Shown here one piece after another: positions 26,772 to 36,352 of a stretch of 64,000 nucleotides of DNA. Below the pieces are notes generated by a model that was not told where the DNA came from, did not search any database, and worked only from the letters and a program-made list of their open reading frames with translations. Origin of the DNA: an uncultured Mycoplasmatota bacterium (GTDB lineage Bacteria > Bacillota_I > Bacilli_A > RF39 > UBA660); contig URLV01000002.1 of the NCBI GenBank assembly GCA_900548725.1, forward strand, positions 4,183-68,182, in the 5' to 3' direction. The position numbers and the translations under genes are program-made. Each line of letters starts with the position of its first letter. The first letter of the stretch is position 1.

Positions 26772-27281
26772 TTACAACTCCTCAACTTTCTTTCCACGTA
26801 ACTCAGCAATATGTTCACGAGTACGTTCTGATTTTAAAGCTTCTAAAGTAGCTTTTGCCATGTTAACTTTTGTATTAGATCCAAGTGATTTAGATACGAT
26901 ATCTTTAACACCAGCTAATTCTAATATAACACGTACAGGACCACCAGCTATAACTCCAGTACCTTCTTTTGCAGGTTTAATTAAAACTCTAGCTTTACCA
27001 CATTCACCAATAGCATCATGAGGTATAGTTCTATTATCAACAATACTAACTTTTGATAGGTTTTTATTTGCTGCTTGGATACCTTTCTTTATAGCTTCTG
27101 GAACTTCATTAGCTTTACCTGTTCCAATACCAACAAGTCCTTTTCCATCTCCTACAGCCATTGTAGCAGCGAAACGGAAATGACGACCTCCCTTTGTAAC
27201 TTTAGTTACACGAGAGATAGAAACAACTCTTTCTTCAAGAAGTTTCTTTTTAGAGTCCATATTTTTTTCTTGTCTTGCCAT
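26772..27281 (-). CDS. rpsE: 30S ribosomal protein S5
   Basis: 169 residues with [38 protein letters not shown] and [19 protein letters not shown]. It helps mRNA entry and decoding accuracy. GGGAGG precedes the ATG. In most bacteria rpmD follows directly; here rplO does. Confidence 0.97.
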   Translation of the reverse strand: MARQEKNMDSKKKLLEERVVSISRVTKVTKGGRHFRFAATMAVGDGKGLVGIGTGKANEVPEAIKKGIQAANKNLSKVSIVDNRTIPHDAIGECGKARVLIKPAKEGTGVIAGGPVRVILELAGVKDIVSKSLGSNTKVNMAKATLEALKSERTREHIAELRGKKVEEL

Positions 27282-27295
27282 ATCTTATCCTCCCA

Positions 27296-27652
27296 CTAAA
27301 ATTCTAATCCGTTTTCACGTGCAGCTTCAGCTAAAGCTTCTACACGTCCATGATATTGGTATCCACCTCTATCAAATACTACCTTAGTTATTTTTGCAAC
27401 TTTACATTTTTCTGCAATATCTTTTCCAACTAATTTAGCACTTTCGATGTTTCCACCTTTTTCTAATTTTAAACTTAAGCTTGATGAACTAACTAAGGTA
27501 ACACCTTTTTCGTCATCAATTACTTGAGCAAAAATTTGAGAATTAGATCTGAAAACATTTAATCTTGGACATTCACTTGTACCACTAACTTTGTTACGTA
27601 CACGAGCATGTCTTTTTTTTCTTAATTCATTTCTTGACTTATTCTTAATCAT
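27296..27652 (-). CDS. rplR: 50S ribosomal protein L18
   Basis: 118 residues, basic start [19 protein letters not shown], then [18 protein letters not shown] and the C-terminal [20 protein letters not shown]. It binds 5S rRNA with L5 in the central protuberance. Standard position between rplF and rpsE. Confidence 0.97.
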   Translation of the reverse strand: MIKNKSRNELRKKRHARVRNKVSGTSECPRLNVFRSNSQIFAQVIDDEKGVTLVSSSSLSLKLEKGGNIESAKLVGKDIAEKCKVAKITKVVFDRGGYQYHGRVEALAEAARENGLEF

Positions 27653-27669
27653 ATACTAATCTCCTTACC

Positions 27670-28209
27670 TTATTTAGCTGCTTTCTTTCCTTCTTTACGT
27701 CTAATATGTTCACCCTTAAATCTAATACCTTTACCCTTATATGGTTCTGGTTTTCTAAGTTTTCTTATATTAGCTGCAAATTCAGAAACTTTTTGTTTAT
27801 CAATACCACTTATAGCTATTTCAGTAGTACTAACTTGTTCTGCTTTTAAGTCACTAGGAACAATAACTTCTACTGGATGACTAAATCCTGCATTTACGTT
27901 AATTTTATTCCCTTGAACATTAAATCTGTATCCGACACCAACTATTTCTAATTCCTTTTTATATCCTTCACTAACACCAATAATCATATTTTCGATTAAA
28001 GCATTAGTAGTTCCATGTAAACTCTTAGTAGTTTTTAAATCATTTGGTCTAGTTATTGTTAAAATGTTTTCATTAACATCAATTTTCATATCTTTATTAA
28101 ATGAATTTGTAAGTTCTCCTTTAGGACCTTTTACAGTAACTACATTATCATTAACTGTAACAGTTACACCTTCAGGAATAGTTATTTTTCTATTTCCAAT
28201 TCTACTCAT
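27670..28209 (-). CDS. rplF: 50S ribosomal protein L6
   Basis: 179 residues from MSRIGNRKITIPEGV; the frame opens six codons earlier but AAGGA sits correctly only for this ATG. Two duplicated L6 domains end in PEPYKGKGIRFKGEHIRRKE. It lies near the sarcin-ricin loop and factor site. Its start lies 12 bp before the rpsH stop, so the two genes do not quite abut in the standard way but remain coupled. Confidence 0.96.
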   Translation of the reverse strand: MSRIGNRKITIPEGVTVTVNDNVVTVKGPKGELTNSFNKDMKIDVNENILTITRPNDLKTTKSLHGTTNALIENMIIGVSEGYKKELEIVGVGYRFNVQGNKINVNAGFSHPVEVIVPSDLKAEQVSTTEIAISGIDKQKVSEFAANIRKLRKPEPYKGKGIRFKGEHIRRKEGKKAAK

Positions 28210-28220
28210 AACATGTTTCC

Positions 28221-28619
28221 TTACCAAATATAGGCAAGTACTTCTCCTCCTAGATGTTTACTTCTAGCGTTTTTATCAGTCATAAGACCTTCTGAAGTAG
28301 AAATAATTGCAATACCTAATCCATTTAAAACTCTAGGAAGTTCATCATGTTTTGCATAAACTCTAAGTCCAGGTTTACTAATTCTTTTTAAACCAGTTAT
28401 AACTCTTTCCTTTTTATCTGCACTATATTTTAAATCTAATACCATTTCATCACCATTAGTATTTTTAGTGATTTTATAATTACTAATATAACCTTCATCT
28501 TTTAAGATTTTAGCAATTTCTTCAATCATTTTAGAACTTAATACAGTAACAGTATCATATTTCATTTGATTTGCATTACGTATTCTTGTAAGCATATCTG
28601 CTATTCTATCATTTACCAT
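28221..28619 (-). CDS. rpsH: 30S ribosomal protein S8
   Basis: 132 residues from [18 protein letters not shown], with AAAGGAAGG before this ATG; a longer frame of seven codons is not supported. C-terminal half has [20 protein letters not shown] and ends AYIW. It binds 16S helix 21 and is often the autoregulator of the spc genes. Confidence 0.97.
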   Translation of the reverse strand: MVNDRIADMLTRIRNANQMKYDTVTVLSSKMIEEIAKILKDEGYISNYKITKNTNGDEMVLDLKYSADKKERVITGLKRISKPGLRVYAKHDELPRVLNGLGIAIISTSEGLMTDKNARSKHLGGEVLAYIW

Positions 28620-28633
28620 AATTACCTTCCTTT

Positions 28634-28819
28634 CTACCAACTAGACTTTTTAACACCAGGTATTTGTCCTTCGTTTGCAAGTTCTCTGAAACAAATACGG
28701 CATAAACCAAATTTTCTAATAACTCCATGAGGACGTCCACATCTCTCACAACGAGTATAACTTCTTACTTTAAATTTAGGTGTACGTTTATTTTTAACTT
28801 TCATACTTGTTCTTGCCAT
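28634..28819 (-). CDS. rpsZ: 30S ribosomal protein S14, zinc type
   Basis: 61 residues, the short zinc-binding form: CERCGRP then CRICFRELA supplies the four Cys ligands. It lies between rplE and rpsH as in other Bacillota. A longer zinc-free paralogue is not in the window. Confidence 0.97.
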   Translation of the reverse strand: MARTSMKVKNKRTPKFKVRSYTRCERCGRPHGVIRKFGLCRICFRELANEGQIPGVKKSSW

Positions 28820-28827
28820 ACATGCAC

Positions 28828-29367
28828 CTACTTTCTAAATGGCATTCCGAATCCACTTAATAATTCTAAAGCTTCTTCGTTAGTTTCTGCAGTTGTTACA
28901 AAAACTATATCCATTCCTCTCAATTTTACTATTTCATCATAATTTATTTCTGGAAATATTAATTGTTCTTTAATTCCTAAAGTATAGTTTCCAAAACCAT
29001 CAAATGCTTTAGAACTAATTCCTCTAAAATCTCTAACACGTGGTAGTGCTACTTTAATTAATTTTTCCATAAAATTATACATAGCGTCTCCTCTTAAAGT
29101 TACTTTAACTCCAATAGGTTGACCTTCTCTTAATTTAAATGCTGCTATAGACTTTTTAGCTTTAGTTATAATAGCTTTTTGTCCAGTAATAGCCTCTAAA
29201 TCTTTCTTAGCTGCTTCTATGAATTTGCTATCATGAGAAGCATCTCCAACACCAATATTAACAACTATTTTTGATAATTTTGGTACTTGCATAACAGAAG
29301 AATAGTTAAATTTTTCCATTAAATTATTTTTAATTTCTGTATTATATAAATTTCTTAATTCGTTCAT
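28828..29367 (-). CDS. rplE: 50S ribosomal protein L5
   Basis: 179 residues with [38 protein letters not shown] and [17 protein letters not shown]. It binds 5S rRNA and contacts P-site tRNA and S13. Its ATG overlaps the rplX stop by 1 bp. Confidence 0.97.
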   Translation of the reverse strand: MNELRNLYNTEIKNNLMEKFNYSSVMQVPKLSKIVVNIGVGDASHDSKFIEAAKKDLEAITGQKAIITKAKKSIAAFKLREGQPIGVKVTLRGDAMYNFMEKLIKVALPRVRDFRGISSKAFDGFGNYTLGIKEQLIFPEINYDEIVKLRGMDIVFVTTAETNEEALELLSGFGMPFRK

Positions 29368-29687
29368 TATTTTTCACCTACTTCTTTCTTAGTAGATTTT
29401 TTTGTAGTATTTTTCTTAGCTTTAGTATCCTTTACTTCAGCTTTTTTAGTAGTTTTTTTATCTTCTTTTGCTTCGATAACTTTTACATTAGATACATGAA
29501 TAGGTGCTTCTACACTAAGTATTCCACCAGTTTCATTCATTGCATTTGGTTTCATATGTTTTTTAACAATATTAATTCCTTCAACTACGACTTTATCTTT
29601 CTTTTTTAGAGTAAGAATAACTTTTCCTTCTTTACCTCTATCTTTTCCAGCTAAAATACATACTTTATCTCCAACTCTAACTTTCAT
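29367..29687 (-). CDS. rplX: 50S ribosomal protein L24, altered C-terminus
   Basis: 106 residues. The KOW domain ([18 protein letters not shown]) and [15 protein letters not shown] are normal. After residue 70 the usual TRVGYK...KVRVAKKSG segment is absent and is replaced by a Lys/Thr/Glu low-complexity tail of about 35 residues. The tail's contacts with 23S rRNA must therefore differ from those in Bacillus. Confidence 0.95.
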   Translation of the reverse strand: MKVRVGDKVCILAGKDRGKEGKVILTLKKKDKVVVEGINIVKKHMKPNAMNETGGILSVEAPIHVSNVKVIEAKEDKKTTKKAEVKDTKAKKNTTKKSTKKEVGEK

Positions 29688-29695
29688 ATATCCTC

Positions 29696-30064
29696 CTATA
29701 ATACTTCAGGTGCAAGTGAAACGATCTTCATATAATCTTTATCACGTAATTCTCTTGCAACTGGTCCTAGAACACGAGTTCCAATTGGACTCTTATCATC
29801 TTTTATTAATACACATGCATTGTCACCGAATCTTATATAAGAACCATCTTTACGTCTAACGCCTTCAACACTTCTTACGATAACAGCTTTAACTACTTTA
29901 CCTTTTTTAATATTTGAATTAGGTATAGCTTTCTTAACTGATGCTACTACTACATCACCTATATTACCATACTTTCTTTTGCTTCCACCCATTACTCTAA
30001 TAACCATTAGTTCACGAGCTCCAGAGTTATCAGCTACTTTTAATCTTGTTTGTTGTTGTATCAT
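29696..30064 (-). CDS. rplN: 50S ribosomal protein L14
   Basis: 122 residues, the family's invariant length, starting [20 protein letters not shown] with [14 protein letters not shown] and the C-terminal [16 protein letters not shown] end ([12 protein letters not shown]). It forms part of the intersubunit bridge B8. Confidence 0.97.
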   Translation of the reverse strand: MIQQQTRLKVADNSGARELMVIRVMGGSKRKYGNIGDVVVASVKKAIPNSNIKKGKVVKAVIVRSVEGVRRKDGSYIRFGDNACVLIKDDKSPIGTRVLGPVARELRDKDYMKIVSLAPEVL

Positions 30065-30075
30065 AATAACCCTCC

Positions 30076-30336
30076 TTAAAGAATCACAGCTTCTTTAACA
30101 ACACTAACTAATTCATATCTCTTAGTCTTTGATAATGGACGAGTCATTGCTATTTTTACTGTGTCTCCTACTTTCGCTATATTTTTTTCATCGTGTGCAC
30201 GATATTTTTTTGAATATTTTACCATCTTGTGGTATAAAGGATGTTTTCTGTGAGTTTCAACTAAAACAGTAATAGTTTTATCATTTTTATCACTTACAAC
30301 ACGACCTACAAGTTCAGTTCTCTTAGTCTTTTCCAT
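30076..30336 (-). CDS. rpsQ: 30S ribosomal protein S17
   Basis: 86 residues, an OB-fold with [38 protein letters not shown] and [12 protein letters not shown]. It binds the 5' domain of 16S rRNA. It overlaps rpmC by 1 bp. Confidence 0.97.
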   Translation of the reverse strand: MEKTKRTELVGRVVSDKNDKTITVLVETHRKHPLYHKMVKYSKKYRAHDEKNIAKVGDTVKIAMTRPLSKTKRYELVSVVKEAVIL

Positions 30337-30539
30337 TAGTTTTCACTCCCATCATTTTCTTTTTCTGTTAAAACAGTTTTTAATCTTGCAACATCTTTTC
30401 TTAATTTATTAATCATATGAGGTTTTTCTAGATTACCAGTAGATGCCTTCATACGAAGTTCAAATAATTCATGTTTTAATTCAACTATTTTAGTATTAAT
30501 TTCTTCAACACTCATTTTTCTTATATCACTAGTTTTCAT
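30336..30539 (-). CDS. rpmC: 50S ribosomal protein L29
   Basis: 67 residues, a helical hairpin: [20 protein letters not shown], then [20 protein letters not shown]. It sits at the tunnel exit near the SRP and trigger-factor site. It overlaps rplP by 11 bp. Confidence 0.97.
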   Translation of the reverse strand: MKTSDIRKMSVEEINTKIVELKHELFELRMKASTGNLEKPHMINKLRKDVARLKTVLTEKENDGSEN

Positions 30540-30960
30540 CTTTTACCTCACTTTCTTTCATAACAAATTTAGTTTTTACACATAATTTGTGGCTAGCAAG
30601 TCTTAAAGCTTCACGAGCAACCTCTTCGCTTACCCCAGCTATTTCAAACATAATTTTACCTTTTTTAACAACTGCTACCCATTCATCAACGTTACCTTTA
30701 CCTTTACCTTGACGAGTTTCTAAAGGTTTTTTAGTTCTAGCTAGATGTGGGAAAATATTAATCCAAACTTTTCCTCCACGTTTCATATAACGTGTCATAG
30801 CGATACGAGCTGCTTCTATTTGACGAGCACTAACATATCCACCTTCTTTAGCTTGTAAACCATAATCACCAAAATGTAATTCTAAGTTTCCTTTAGCTTT
30901 ACCATCATAAGTAAGTCTATGTGGTTTTCTATATTTAGTTCTTTTTGGCATTAGTGGCAT
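30529..30960 (-). CDS. rplP: 50S ribosomal protein L16
   Basis: 143 residues. AAAGGAGG lies 9 nt before the first ATG ([15 protein letters not shown]), which corresponds to the MLLPKRVKYR start of Bacillus, so the longer form is chosen over an ATG three codons in. [21 protein letters not shown] and [17 protein letters not shown] are typical. It organises the A-site tRNA region. It overlaps rpsC by 26 bp. Confidence 0.96.
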   Translation of the reverse strand: MPLMPKRTKYRKPHRLTYDGKAKGNLELHFGDYGLQAKEGGYVSARQIEAARIAMTRYMKRGGKVWINIFPHLARTKKPLETRQGKGKGNVDEWVAVVKKGKIMFEIAGVSEEVAREALRLASHKLCVKTKFVMKESEVKDEN

Positions 30961-31612
30961 TACGACCAGCCTCCTTTACCTTTTTATTACCAAGGATTTC
31001 TCCTTTGTAAATCCAAACTTTAACACCGATTTTACCATAAGTTGTATTAGCTTCACTTGTTGCATAATCTATATTAGCTCTAATAGTGTGTAGTGGAACT
31101 GTACCTTCTGTATAACCTTCAGTACGAGCCATTTCAGCACCAGCTAATCTTCCTGAGACACTAGTTTTAATTCCTTTTGCTCCAGCTTTCATAGTATTTT
31201 TGATAGCTTTCTTTTGAACATTACGGAAATTTGCTCTATTTTCAATTTGTTTAGCAATTGAATCAGCAACTAATTTAGCATTTAAATCAGGATTTTTTTC
31301 TTCAACTATACTTACGTATATTTCTTCATTAACTTGTTTTTTTAATGCTTTCTTTAATTTTTCGATATCTTCTCCACCACGTCCGATTACAACGCCTGGT
31401 TTAGCAGTATGAATTTTAACTTCAACTTTATCTTTTCTTCTTTCGATTTCAACACTACTAACAGCAGCATCAGATAAAGTCTTCAATAAATATTCACGAA
31501 TTTTGATATCGTTATTTAATTTAACTGCATAATCTTTATCAGCAAACCAATTACTTTGCCAATTTTTATTAACACCTAATCTTAAACCATTAGGATTTAC
31601 TTTTTGTCCCAT
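30935..31612 (-). CDS. rpsC: 30S ribosomal protein S3
   Basis: 225 residues. [18 protein letters not shown] opens the protein; a KH domain has [14 protein letters not shown], and the C-terminal domain [20 protein letters not shown]. It forms the mRNA entry channel with S4 and S5. Its start overlaps the rplV stop by 1 bp. Confidence 0.97.
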   Translation of the reverse strand: MGQKVNPNGLRLGVNKNWQSNWFADKDYAVKLNNDIKIREYLLKTLSDAAVSSVEIERRKDKVEVKIHTAKPGVVIGRGGEDIEKLKKALKKQVNEEIYVSIVEEKNPDLNAKLVADSIAKQIENRANFRNVQKKAIKNTMKAGAKGIKTSVSGRLAGAEMARTEGYTEGTVPLHTIRANIDYATSEANTTYGKIGVKVWIYKGEILGNKKVKEAGRNATNAKKN

Positions 31613-31959
31613 TAGTTTGCCTCCTTAACTCCGTCACTAACTTTAACAGTTATATGACTTGTTCTTTTATCTCTTCTATCAACCTTAGAACGTGATCCAA
31701 TTTTAGATCTTTTAAGTACAGGTCCTGGATTGATAAAACATTCAGATATTACTAAATCTTCGAATTTCATATTATAATTATTAGTTGCATTAGCACATGC
31801 ACTATTTAAAACTTTACTTATTAATCTACTTGACTTAGTATTAGTATTTTTTAATATTGCCATAGCTTCACTAGCTTTCTTTCCTCTTATTAAATCAAGA
31901 GTCATTCTAGCTTTTCTTGGAGCAACCATAGCAGATTTATGAATTGCAAAAGTTTCCAT
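31612..31959 (-). CDS. rplV: 50S ribosomal protein L22
   Basis: 115 residues with [21 protein letters not shown]. The beta-hairpin that lines the exit tunnel is complete, and the end reads [20 protein letters not shown], slightly different from the usual MPRAxGRA of many bacteria. This hairpin is the site where macrolide contacts occur. Confidence 0.97.
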   Translation of the reverse strand: METFAIHKSAMVAPRKARMTLDLIRGKKASEAMAILKNTNTKSSRLISKVLNSACANATNNYNMKFEDLVISECFINPGPVLKRSKIGSRSKVDRRDKRTSHITVKVSDGVKEAN

Positions 31960-31973
31960 CTAATCCTTACCTC

Positions 31974-32237
31974 CTACTTTTGTCCTGCATGTCCGCCGAA
32001 TTTACGAGTTAAAGCAAATTCGCCTAATTTGTGTCCTACCATATCTTCAGTTACATAAACTGGAATAAATTCTTTACCATTATGAACTGCTATAGTATGT
32101 CCAACAAATTCAGGAAAGATTGTTGAACGACGAGACCAAGTTTTAACAACTTCTTTTTTATTTTCTTCATTTAATTTTTCGATCTTTTTCATTAGATGTC
32201 CATCTATGAAAGGACCTTTTTTAATACTTCTTGCCAT
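31974..32237 (-). CDS. rpsS: 30S ribosomal protein S19
   Basis: 87 residues: [20 protein letters not shown], then [20 protein letters not shown] and [20 protein letters not shown]. It binds the 16S head with S13. Spaced 15 bp from rplB. Confidence 0.97.
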   Translation of the reverse strand: MARSIKKGPFIDGHLMKKIEKLNEENKKEVVKTWSRRSTIFPEFVGHTIAVHNGKEFIPVYVTEDMVGHKLGEFALTRKFGGHAGQK

Positions 32238-32252
32238 TTAAACACACTCTCC

Positions 32253-33083
32253 TTATTTCTTTCTCTTACTAACGATTAATTTGTTAGAAGCTTTCTTATT
32301 TTTACGAGTTTTAAGTCCAAGAGCTGGTTTACCCCAAGGAGTAACAGGCCCTTTTCTTCCTATTGGTGTACGTCCTTCACCACCACCATGTGGATGGTCG
32401 TTAGGGTTCATTACACTACCACGGTTAGTAGGTCTGATTCCCATATGACGAGTACGTCCTGCTTTACCGATGTTAACAAGTTCATAGTCTTCGTTACCAA
32501 CTACACCAACTGTAGCCATACAAGTACCTAGTACTAATCTTGTTTCACCACTTTGTAGACGAATCATAACATATTTATCTTCTCTACCTAATATTTGAGC
32601 ACTACTTCCTGCAGATCTTACAAGACTAGCACCTTTACCTGGATTTAATTCAATATTGTGAATAACTGTACCAACTGGAATGTTTTTAATCATCATTGCA
32701 TTACCAACTTTGATATCTACAGCTTCTCCACTTTCAACTATCATACCTACTTTTAAATCTTTAGGAGCGATAATATATCTTTTTTCTCCATCTTTATAAG
32801 TAAGTAATGCTATATTTGCACTACGATTTGGATCGTACTCAATAGTTGTAACTTTAGCAGGTATTCCAAATTTATTTCTCTTAAAATCTATTAATCTGTA
32901 TTTTCTTTTAGCTCCTCCACCAATGTGTTGAACTGTCATTCTACCTTGATTATTTCTACCACCAGTTTTAGTCTTTTTAACTAATAAACTTTTAGTAGGC
33001 TTACTAGTAGTTAACTCTTCATTAGCTAAAGTACTCATACCTCTACGACCATTAGTCGTTGGTTTATATTTTTTTATAGCCAT
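32253..33083 (-). CDS. rplB: 50S ribosomal protein L2
   Basis: 276 residues: [17 protein letters not shown] at the start, the conserved [21 protein letters not shown] loop ([20 protein letters not shown]) with the His needed near the peptidyl-transferase centre, and a C-terminal [18 protein letters not shown]. It links the subunits through bridge B7b. Confidence 0.97.
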   Translation of the reverse strand: MAIKKYKPTTNGRRGMSTLANEELTTSKPTKSLLVKKTKTGGRNNQGRMTVQHIGGGAKRKYRLIDFKRNKFGIPAKVTTIEYDPNRSANIALLTYKDGEKRYIIAPKDLKVGMIVESGEAVDIKVGNAMMIKNIPVGTVIHNIELNPGKGASLVRSAGSSAQILGREDKYVMIRLQSGETRLVLGTCMATVGVVGNEDYELVNIGKAGRTRHMGIRPTNRGSVMNPNDHPHGGGEGRTPIGRKGPVTPWGKPALGLKTRKNKKASNKLIVSKRKK

Positions 33084-33096
33084 TATTTACACCGCC

Positions 33097-33372
33097 TTAC
33101 ATTTCTATAGCTTGACCGTCAACTAAAGTAACGTAAGCTTTCTTATAAGTCTTAGTCTTCCCAGTATACTTACCAACTCTTTTATCTTTTGCTTTAGTAT
33201 TAAGTGTATTAACACTCTTAACCTTAACATTAAATAAATCTTCAATAGCAAGTTTTATTTGAGTTTTATTAGCACGTGCATCAACTTTAAATACATAAGT
33301 CTTACCATCTGTAGCTAATACTTGACTTTTTTCAGTTATAACTGGTGCAATAATAATTTCACTATTCATCAT
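33097..33372 (-). CDS. rplW: 50S ribosomal protein L23
   Basis: 91 residues: IIIAPVITEKSQVL, YVFKVDARANKTQIKLAIED and the loop VNTLNTKAKDKRVGKYTGKT. It is the docking site for trigger factor and SRP at the tunnel exit. It overlaps rplD by 1 bp. Confidence 0.97.
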   Translation of the reverse strand: MMNSEIIIAPVITEKSQVLATDGKTYVFKVDARANKTQIKLAIEDLFNVKVKSVNTLNTKAKDKRVGKYTGKTKTYKKAYVTLVDGQAIEM

Positions 33373-33995
33373 TATTTAAGCACCTCCTCTATATATTTAA
33401 CTGCTCCTTCTTCTACAACCATAGTATCAGCATTAACAATGTCATAAACATTTAATTCATTAGCCATTAATACTAAAGCATATCCTAAATTTCTAGTAGC
33501 TAAATATAAATTTTCAGCATCATTTTCAGTAACAAATAATACTTTACCAGCTAATTTTAAATCAGCCATTAATTTTTTAATATCTTTAGTTTTTACACTA
33601 TCAATATTTAAACTATCAATTACAACTAATTCTTTATTATTAACTTTATCAGTTAATGCAGAACGAATTGCAAGTCCTCTTTCCTTTTTATTCATTTTGA
33701 AAGTATAACTTCTTGGAGTAACACCAAATACAACTCCACCACCTCTATAATGAGGAGCACGAATAGTACCTTGTCTTGCGTTACCAGTACCTTTTTGTCT
33801 ATATGGTTTTCTTCCTCCACCGCTAACTTCACCACGAGTTTTAGTTTTATGTGTACCTTGTCTTAAAGATGCAAGTTGTAAATCAATTGCTTTCTTTAAA
33901 ACGATATCATTAGTTTCAATTTTCCAAATATTATCATTAAGTTTTAAATCACTAGTTTTTTCACCCTTAAGGTTAATTACATCTATTTTTGCCAT
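33372..33995 (-). CDS. rplD: 50S ribosomal protein L4
   Basis: 207 residues with RQGTHKTKTRGEVSGGGRKP then YRQKGTGNARQGTIRAPHYR, the tunnel-lining loop. In E. coli L4 represses the S10 operon. A leader of about 130 nt precedes rpsJ here, but whether L4 binds it cannot be judged from sequence. Confidence 0.97.
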   Translation of the reverse strand: MAKIDVINLKGEKTSDLKLNDNIWKIETNDIVLKKAIDLQLASLRQGTHKTKTRGEVSGGGRKPYRQKGTGNARQGTIRAPHYRGGGVVFGVTPRSYTFKMNKKERGLAIRSALTDKVNNKELVVIDSLNIDSVKTKDIKKLMADLKLAGKVLFVTENDAENLYLATRNLGYALVLMANELNVYDIVNADTMVVEEGAVKYIEEVLK

Positions 33996-34018
33996 TATAA
34001 ATCTCCTTTCGACTGAAG

Positions 34019-34783
34019 TTATGCTTCAGTAGTTTCCTCGATTTCTTTAGTTTCAGTAGAATCTTCTACATTAGTATCTTCTACTACTTCTTCTACTGTA
34101 TCAATAACAGTTTCTTCCTCAGTTTCATATTTAACTAGTTCTTTAGGTTCAACTTTCTTGTTTCCTTTAACAGCAGATTTAATTAAAACTAATGAATTCT
34201 TTGCTCCTGGAACATTTCCACTAACTAAAATGTAGTTATCATTTACGTTAACTTCAACAATTTCAAGATTTTGAATAGTAACTGTTTCACTTCCCATGTG
34301 TCCAGCTAACTTTTTACCCTTTAATACTCTCATTGGTCTCATAGTTCCCATTGATCCTGGTCTTCTATGATATCTTGAACCATGTGTTTCTGGTCCACGA
34401 GATTGGTTATGACGTTTAATTACACCAGCAAATCCTTTACCTTTACTAGTACCAGTAACATCAACCTTTTCTCCAGCTTCAAATGTGTCGGCTTTTATAG
34501 TACTTCCTAATTCGTAAGTTGTTGTATCTTCAACTCTGATTTCTTTTAAGAAGCGCTTAGGAGCAACACCTGCTTTTTTAGCATGTCCTATTTCTTGTTT
34601 TGTGGCATGTTTTTCCTTTTTATCAACAACACCTAATTGAATAGCATTATAACCATCAGTATCAACTGTTTTAATTTGAGTTATAACATTTGGTTCAACA
34701 GATATTACTGTAACAGGAATAACTTTACCATCAGTCGTAAATTTTTCGGTCATACCGATTTTACGTCCTAAGATTCCTTTCAT
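34019..34783 (-). CDS. rplC: 50S ribosomal protein L3 with acidic C-terminal extension
   Basis: 254 residues from [15 protein letters not shown], with GGAGGG before this ATG (a longer frame of five codons overlaps that site). The core has [20 protein letters not shown] and [20 protein letters not shown]. Beyond the usual end (about residue 205) lies an extension of about 45 residues made almost only of Glu, Thr, Val and Asp. Such a negative tail on an rRNA-binding protein is unusual. Confidence 0.96.
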   Translation of the reverse strand: MKGILGRKIGMTEKFTTDGKVIPVTVISVEPNVITQIKTVDTDGYNAIQLGVVDKKEKHATKQEIGHAKKAGVAPKRFLKEIRVEDTTTYELGSTIKADTFEAGEKVDVTGTSKGKGFAGVIKRHNQSRGPETHGSRYHRRPGSMGTMRPMRVLKGKKLAGHMGSETVTIQNLEIVEVNVNDNYILVSGNVPGAKNSLVLIKSAVKGNKKVEPKELVKYETEEETVIDTVEEVVEDTNVEDSTETKEIEETTEA

Positions 34784-34798
34784 TTCTTTTCCCTCCAA

Positions 34799-35104
34799 CT
34801 ATTTTGTTTCTATTTTTACATCAACACCACTTGGAACATCTAAGTGAGTTAAAGCATCAATAACTTCCTTACTAGGATTCTTTATATCAATAAGTCTTTT
34901 ATGAGTACGTCTTTCAAATTGTTCTCTACTATCTTTATATTTATGTACCGCTCTTAATACAGTAAATTTTTCAATTTCTGTAGGAAGAGGAATCGGTCCA
35001 GATATTTCTCCACCAATTCTTTTAATAGTAGTAACAATCTTACTAGCAGTATCATCAAGCACTTTATGATCATAAGCTTTTAATCTGATTCTTACTTTTG
35101 ACAT
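34799..35104 (-). CDS. rpsJ: 30S ribosomal protein S10
   Basis: 101 residues: [20 protein letters not shown] and [20 protein letters not shown], with the loop that contacts 16S rRNA. First gene of the S10-spc-alpha operon. GAAGGGAGG precedes the ATG, just after a 7-bp hairpin (35124-35143). Confidence 0.97.
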   Translation of the reverse strand: MSKVRIRLKAYDHKVLDDTASKIVTTIKRIGGEISGPIPLPTEIEKFTVLRAVHKYKDSREQFERRTHKRLIDIKNPSKEVIDALTHLDVPSGVDVKIETK

Positions 35105-35234
35105 TTTATATGTCCTCCCTTCGTTTATATCTTTGTATAAACATAGCTCCGTAACGAATTCCCCAATAACTATTCAAAGCAACAACTCCGCCTAGTGTAT
35201 CAGCCACCTCGTACATCATAGCCAAATGAATACA
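35105..35234 (-). promoter_or_regulatory. Leader of the S10 operon
   Basis: About 130 nt between the predicted transcription start and rpsJ. It is less AT-rich than the flanks and holds a perfect 7-bp hairpin (GTTTATA/TATAAAC, 35124-35143) directly before the ribosome-binding site. Leaders of this length on r-protein operons are commonly autoregulatory; the class here is not recognised. Confidence 0.45.
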
Positions 35235-35240
35235 AAATAA

Positions 35241-35269
35241 ATTATATACTAATCTTAGTAAATATGCAA
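35241..35269 (-). promoter_or_regulatory. Strong promoter of the S10-spc-alpha operon
   Basis: Minus-strand TTGCAT (35264-35269), a 17-nt spacer and TATAAT (35241-35246). A TTAGTATATAAT context and AT-rich upstream sequence support strong activity. Confidence 0.8.
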
Positions 35270-35404
35270 GCAAAAATTTAAATTTTTTTAAAATTTCCAT
35301 AAAAAATTATAAAATCACAAAAAAACTACTCTATTTATCAATAACTATAATTAATATTACCCTTACTCTATATTTAATGTTATAATTATAATGAGGTGTA
35401 AAAA

Positions 35405-36340
35405 ATGTTATTATCAATATTAATTCCTTCATATAATGAAGAAGGAAATATAAATGAATTAAATAAAAAATTAATAGAATCATTAAAAAATATAGATTAC
35501 GAAATAATATATATAAATGATGGCTCCAAAGATAAAACTTTAGATAAAATAAAGACAGTATCTAAAAGCAATGAAAATATCAAATATATTTCATTTAGTA
35601 AAAATTTTGGTAAAGATGCTGCAATATATGCAGGATTAAAAAGAAGCAATGGAACATACACATGTATTCTAGACGCAGATTTACAACAAAACCCCAAATA
35701 CATAATTAGTATGTTGGACTATTTAAAAAAACATCCAGAAACAGACCAAATAGCAATGGTAATGAAAAATAGAAATAAAGAAAATGTATTTAATAGAATA
35801 ATGAAAAAAAATTTTTATAGATTAATAAATAAATTATCAGATACAAAACTAGTTGATGGTGCAAGTGATTTTAGAATGTTCAATAAATCAGTTAAAGATG
35901 CAATATTATCTTTAACGGAAAAAAATAGATTTACAAAAGGAATGTTTTCGTGGATTGGTTTTAACACAGAATATATGTATTACAACGTAGAAGAAAGATT
36001 CAGCGGAAAAACAAAATTTGATACTAAATCAAGTATAAAATATGCATTAACAGGAATAACAAACTATTCAATTAAACCATTATATTTATCAACATTCATT
36101 GGTGCAATAACTTCTAGTCTTTCATTATTATATATATTAGTAATAATTTTTAAAACACTAATATTAGGAAAAGACACACCAGGTTATGCTTCACTTATTG
36201 TAATTAGTTTATTTATGGGTGGCTTGCAATTATTATTTATTGGTATTCTTGGAACTTACTTAGGTAAAACTTATATAGAAACAAAACAAAGACCAATGTA
36301 CATAGAAAAAGAAACTAAAGGTTTTGACGAAATACTTTAG
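35405..36340 (+). CDS. GT2 glycosyltransferase with two C-terminal helices (GtrB/DPM1-like)
   Basis: 311 residues. The GT-A fold shows LLSILIPSYNEEGN, YINDGSKDKT and ILDADLQQNP, the latter with the DxD metal motif. The acceptor region is GASDFRMFNK, and EERFSGKTKFDTKSSIKYAL leads to two membrane helices (about 230-255 and 263-290). Such enzymes transfer a sugar to undecaprenyl phosphate for use outside the cell, for example in glycosylating wall polymers or proteins. It lies next to the Thr-rich secretion locus, so decoration of Thr stalks is possible but unproven. GAGGTG precedes the ATG; it is divergent from rpsJ. Confidence 0.9.
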   Translation: MLLSILIPSYNEEGNINELNKKLIESLKNIDYEIIYINDGSKDKTLDKIKTVSKSNENIKYISFSKNFGKDAAIYAGLKRSNGTYTCILDADLQQNPKYIISMLDYLKKHPETDQIAMVMKNRNKENVFNRIMKKNFYRLINKLSDTKLVDGASDFRMFNKSVKDAILSLTEKNRFTKGMFSWIGFNTEYMYYNVEERFSGKTKFDTKSSIKYALTGITNYSIKPLYLSTFIGAITSSLSLLYILVIIFKTLILGKDTPGYASLIVISLFMGGLQLLFIGILGTYLGKTYIETKQRPMYIEKETKGFDEIL

Positions 36341-36352
36341 TTTCTTTTTTTT
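36311..36352. terminator. Bidirectional terminator between the GT2 and VirD4 genes
   Basis: A perfect 10-bp stem GAAACTAAAG/CTTTAGTTTC (36311-36320 and 36335-36344) containing the GT2 stop codon, T8 on the plus strand; on the minus strand TTTTTC follows the stem. Confidence 0.85.

Noticed and set aside
35106..35300. 64-codon frame upstream of rpsJ
   Set aside because: The S10 operon promoter (TTGCAT-17-TATAAT) lies inside it, so the frame is leader sequence and not a gene.
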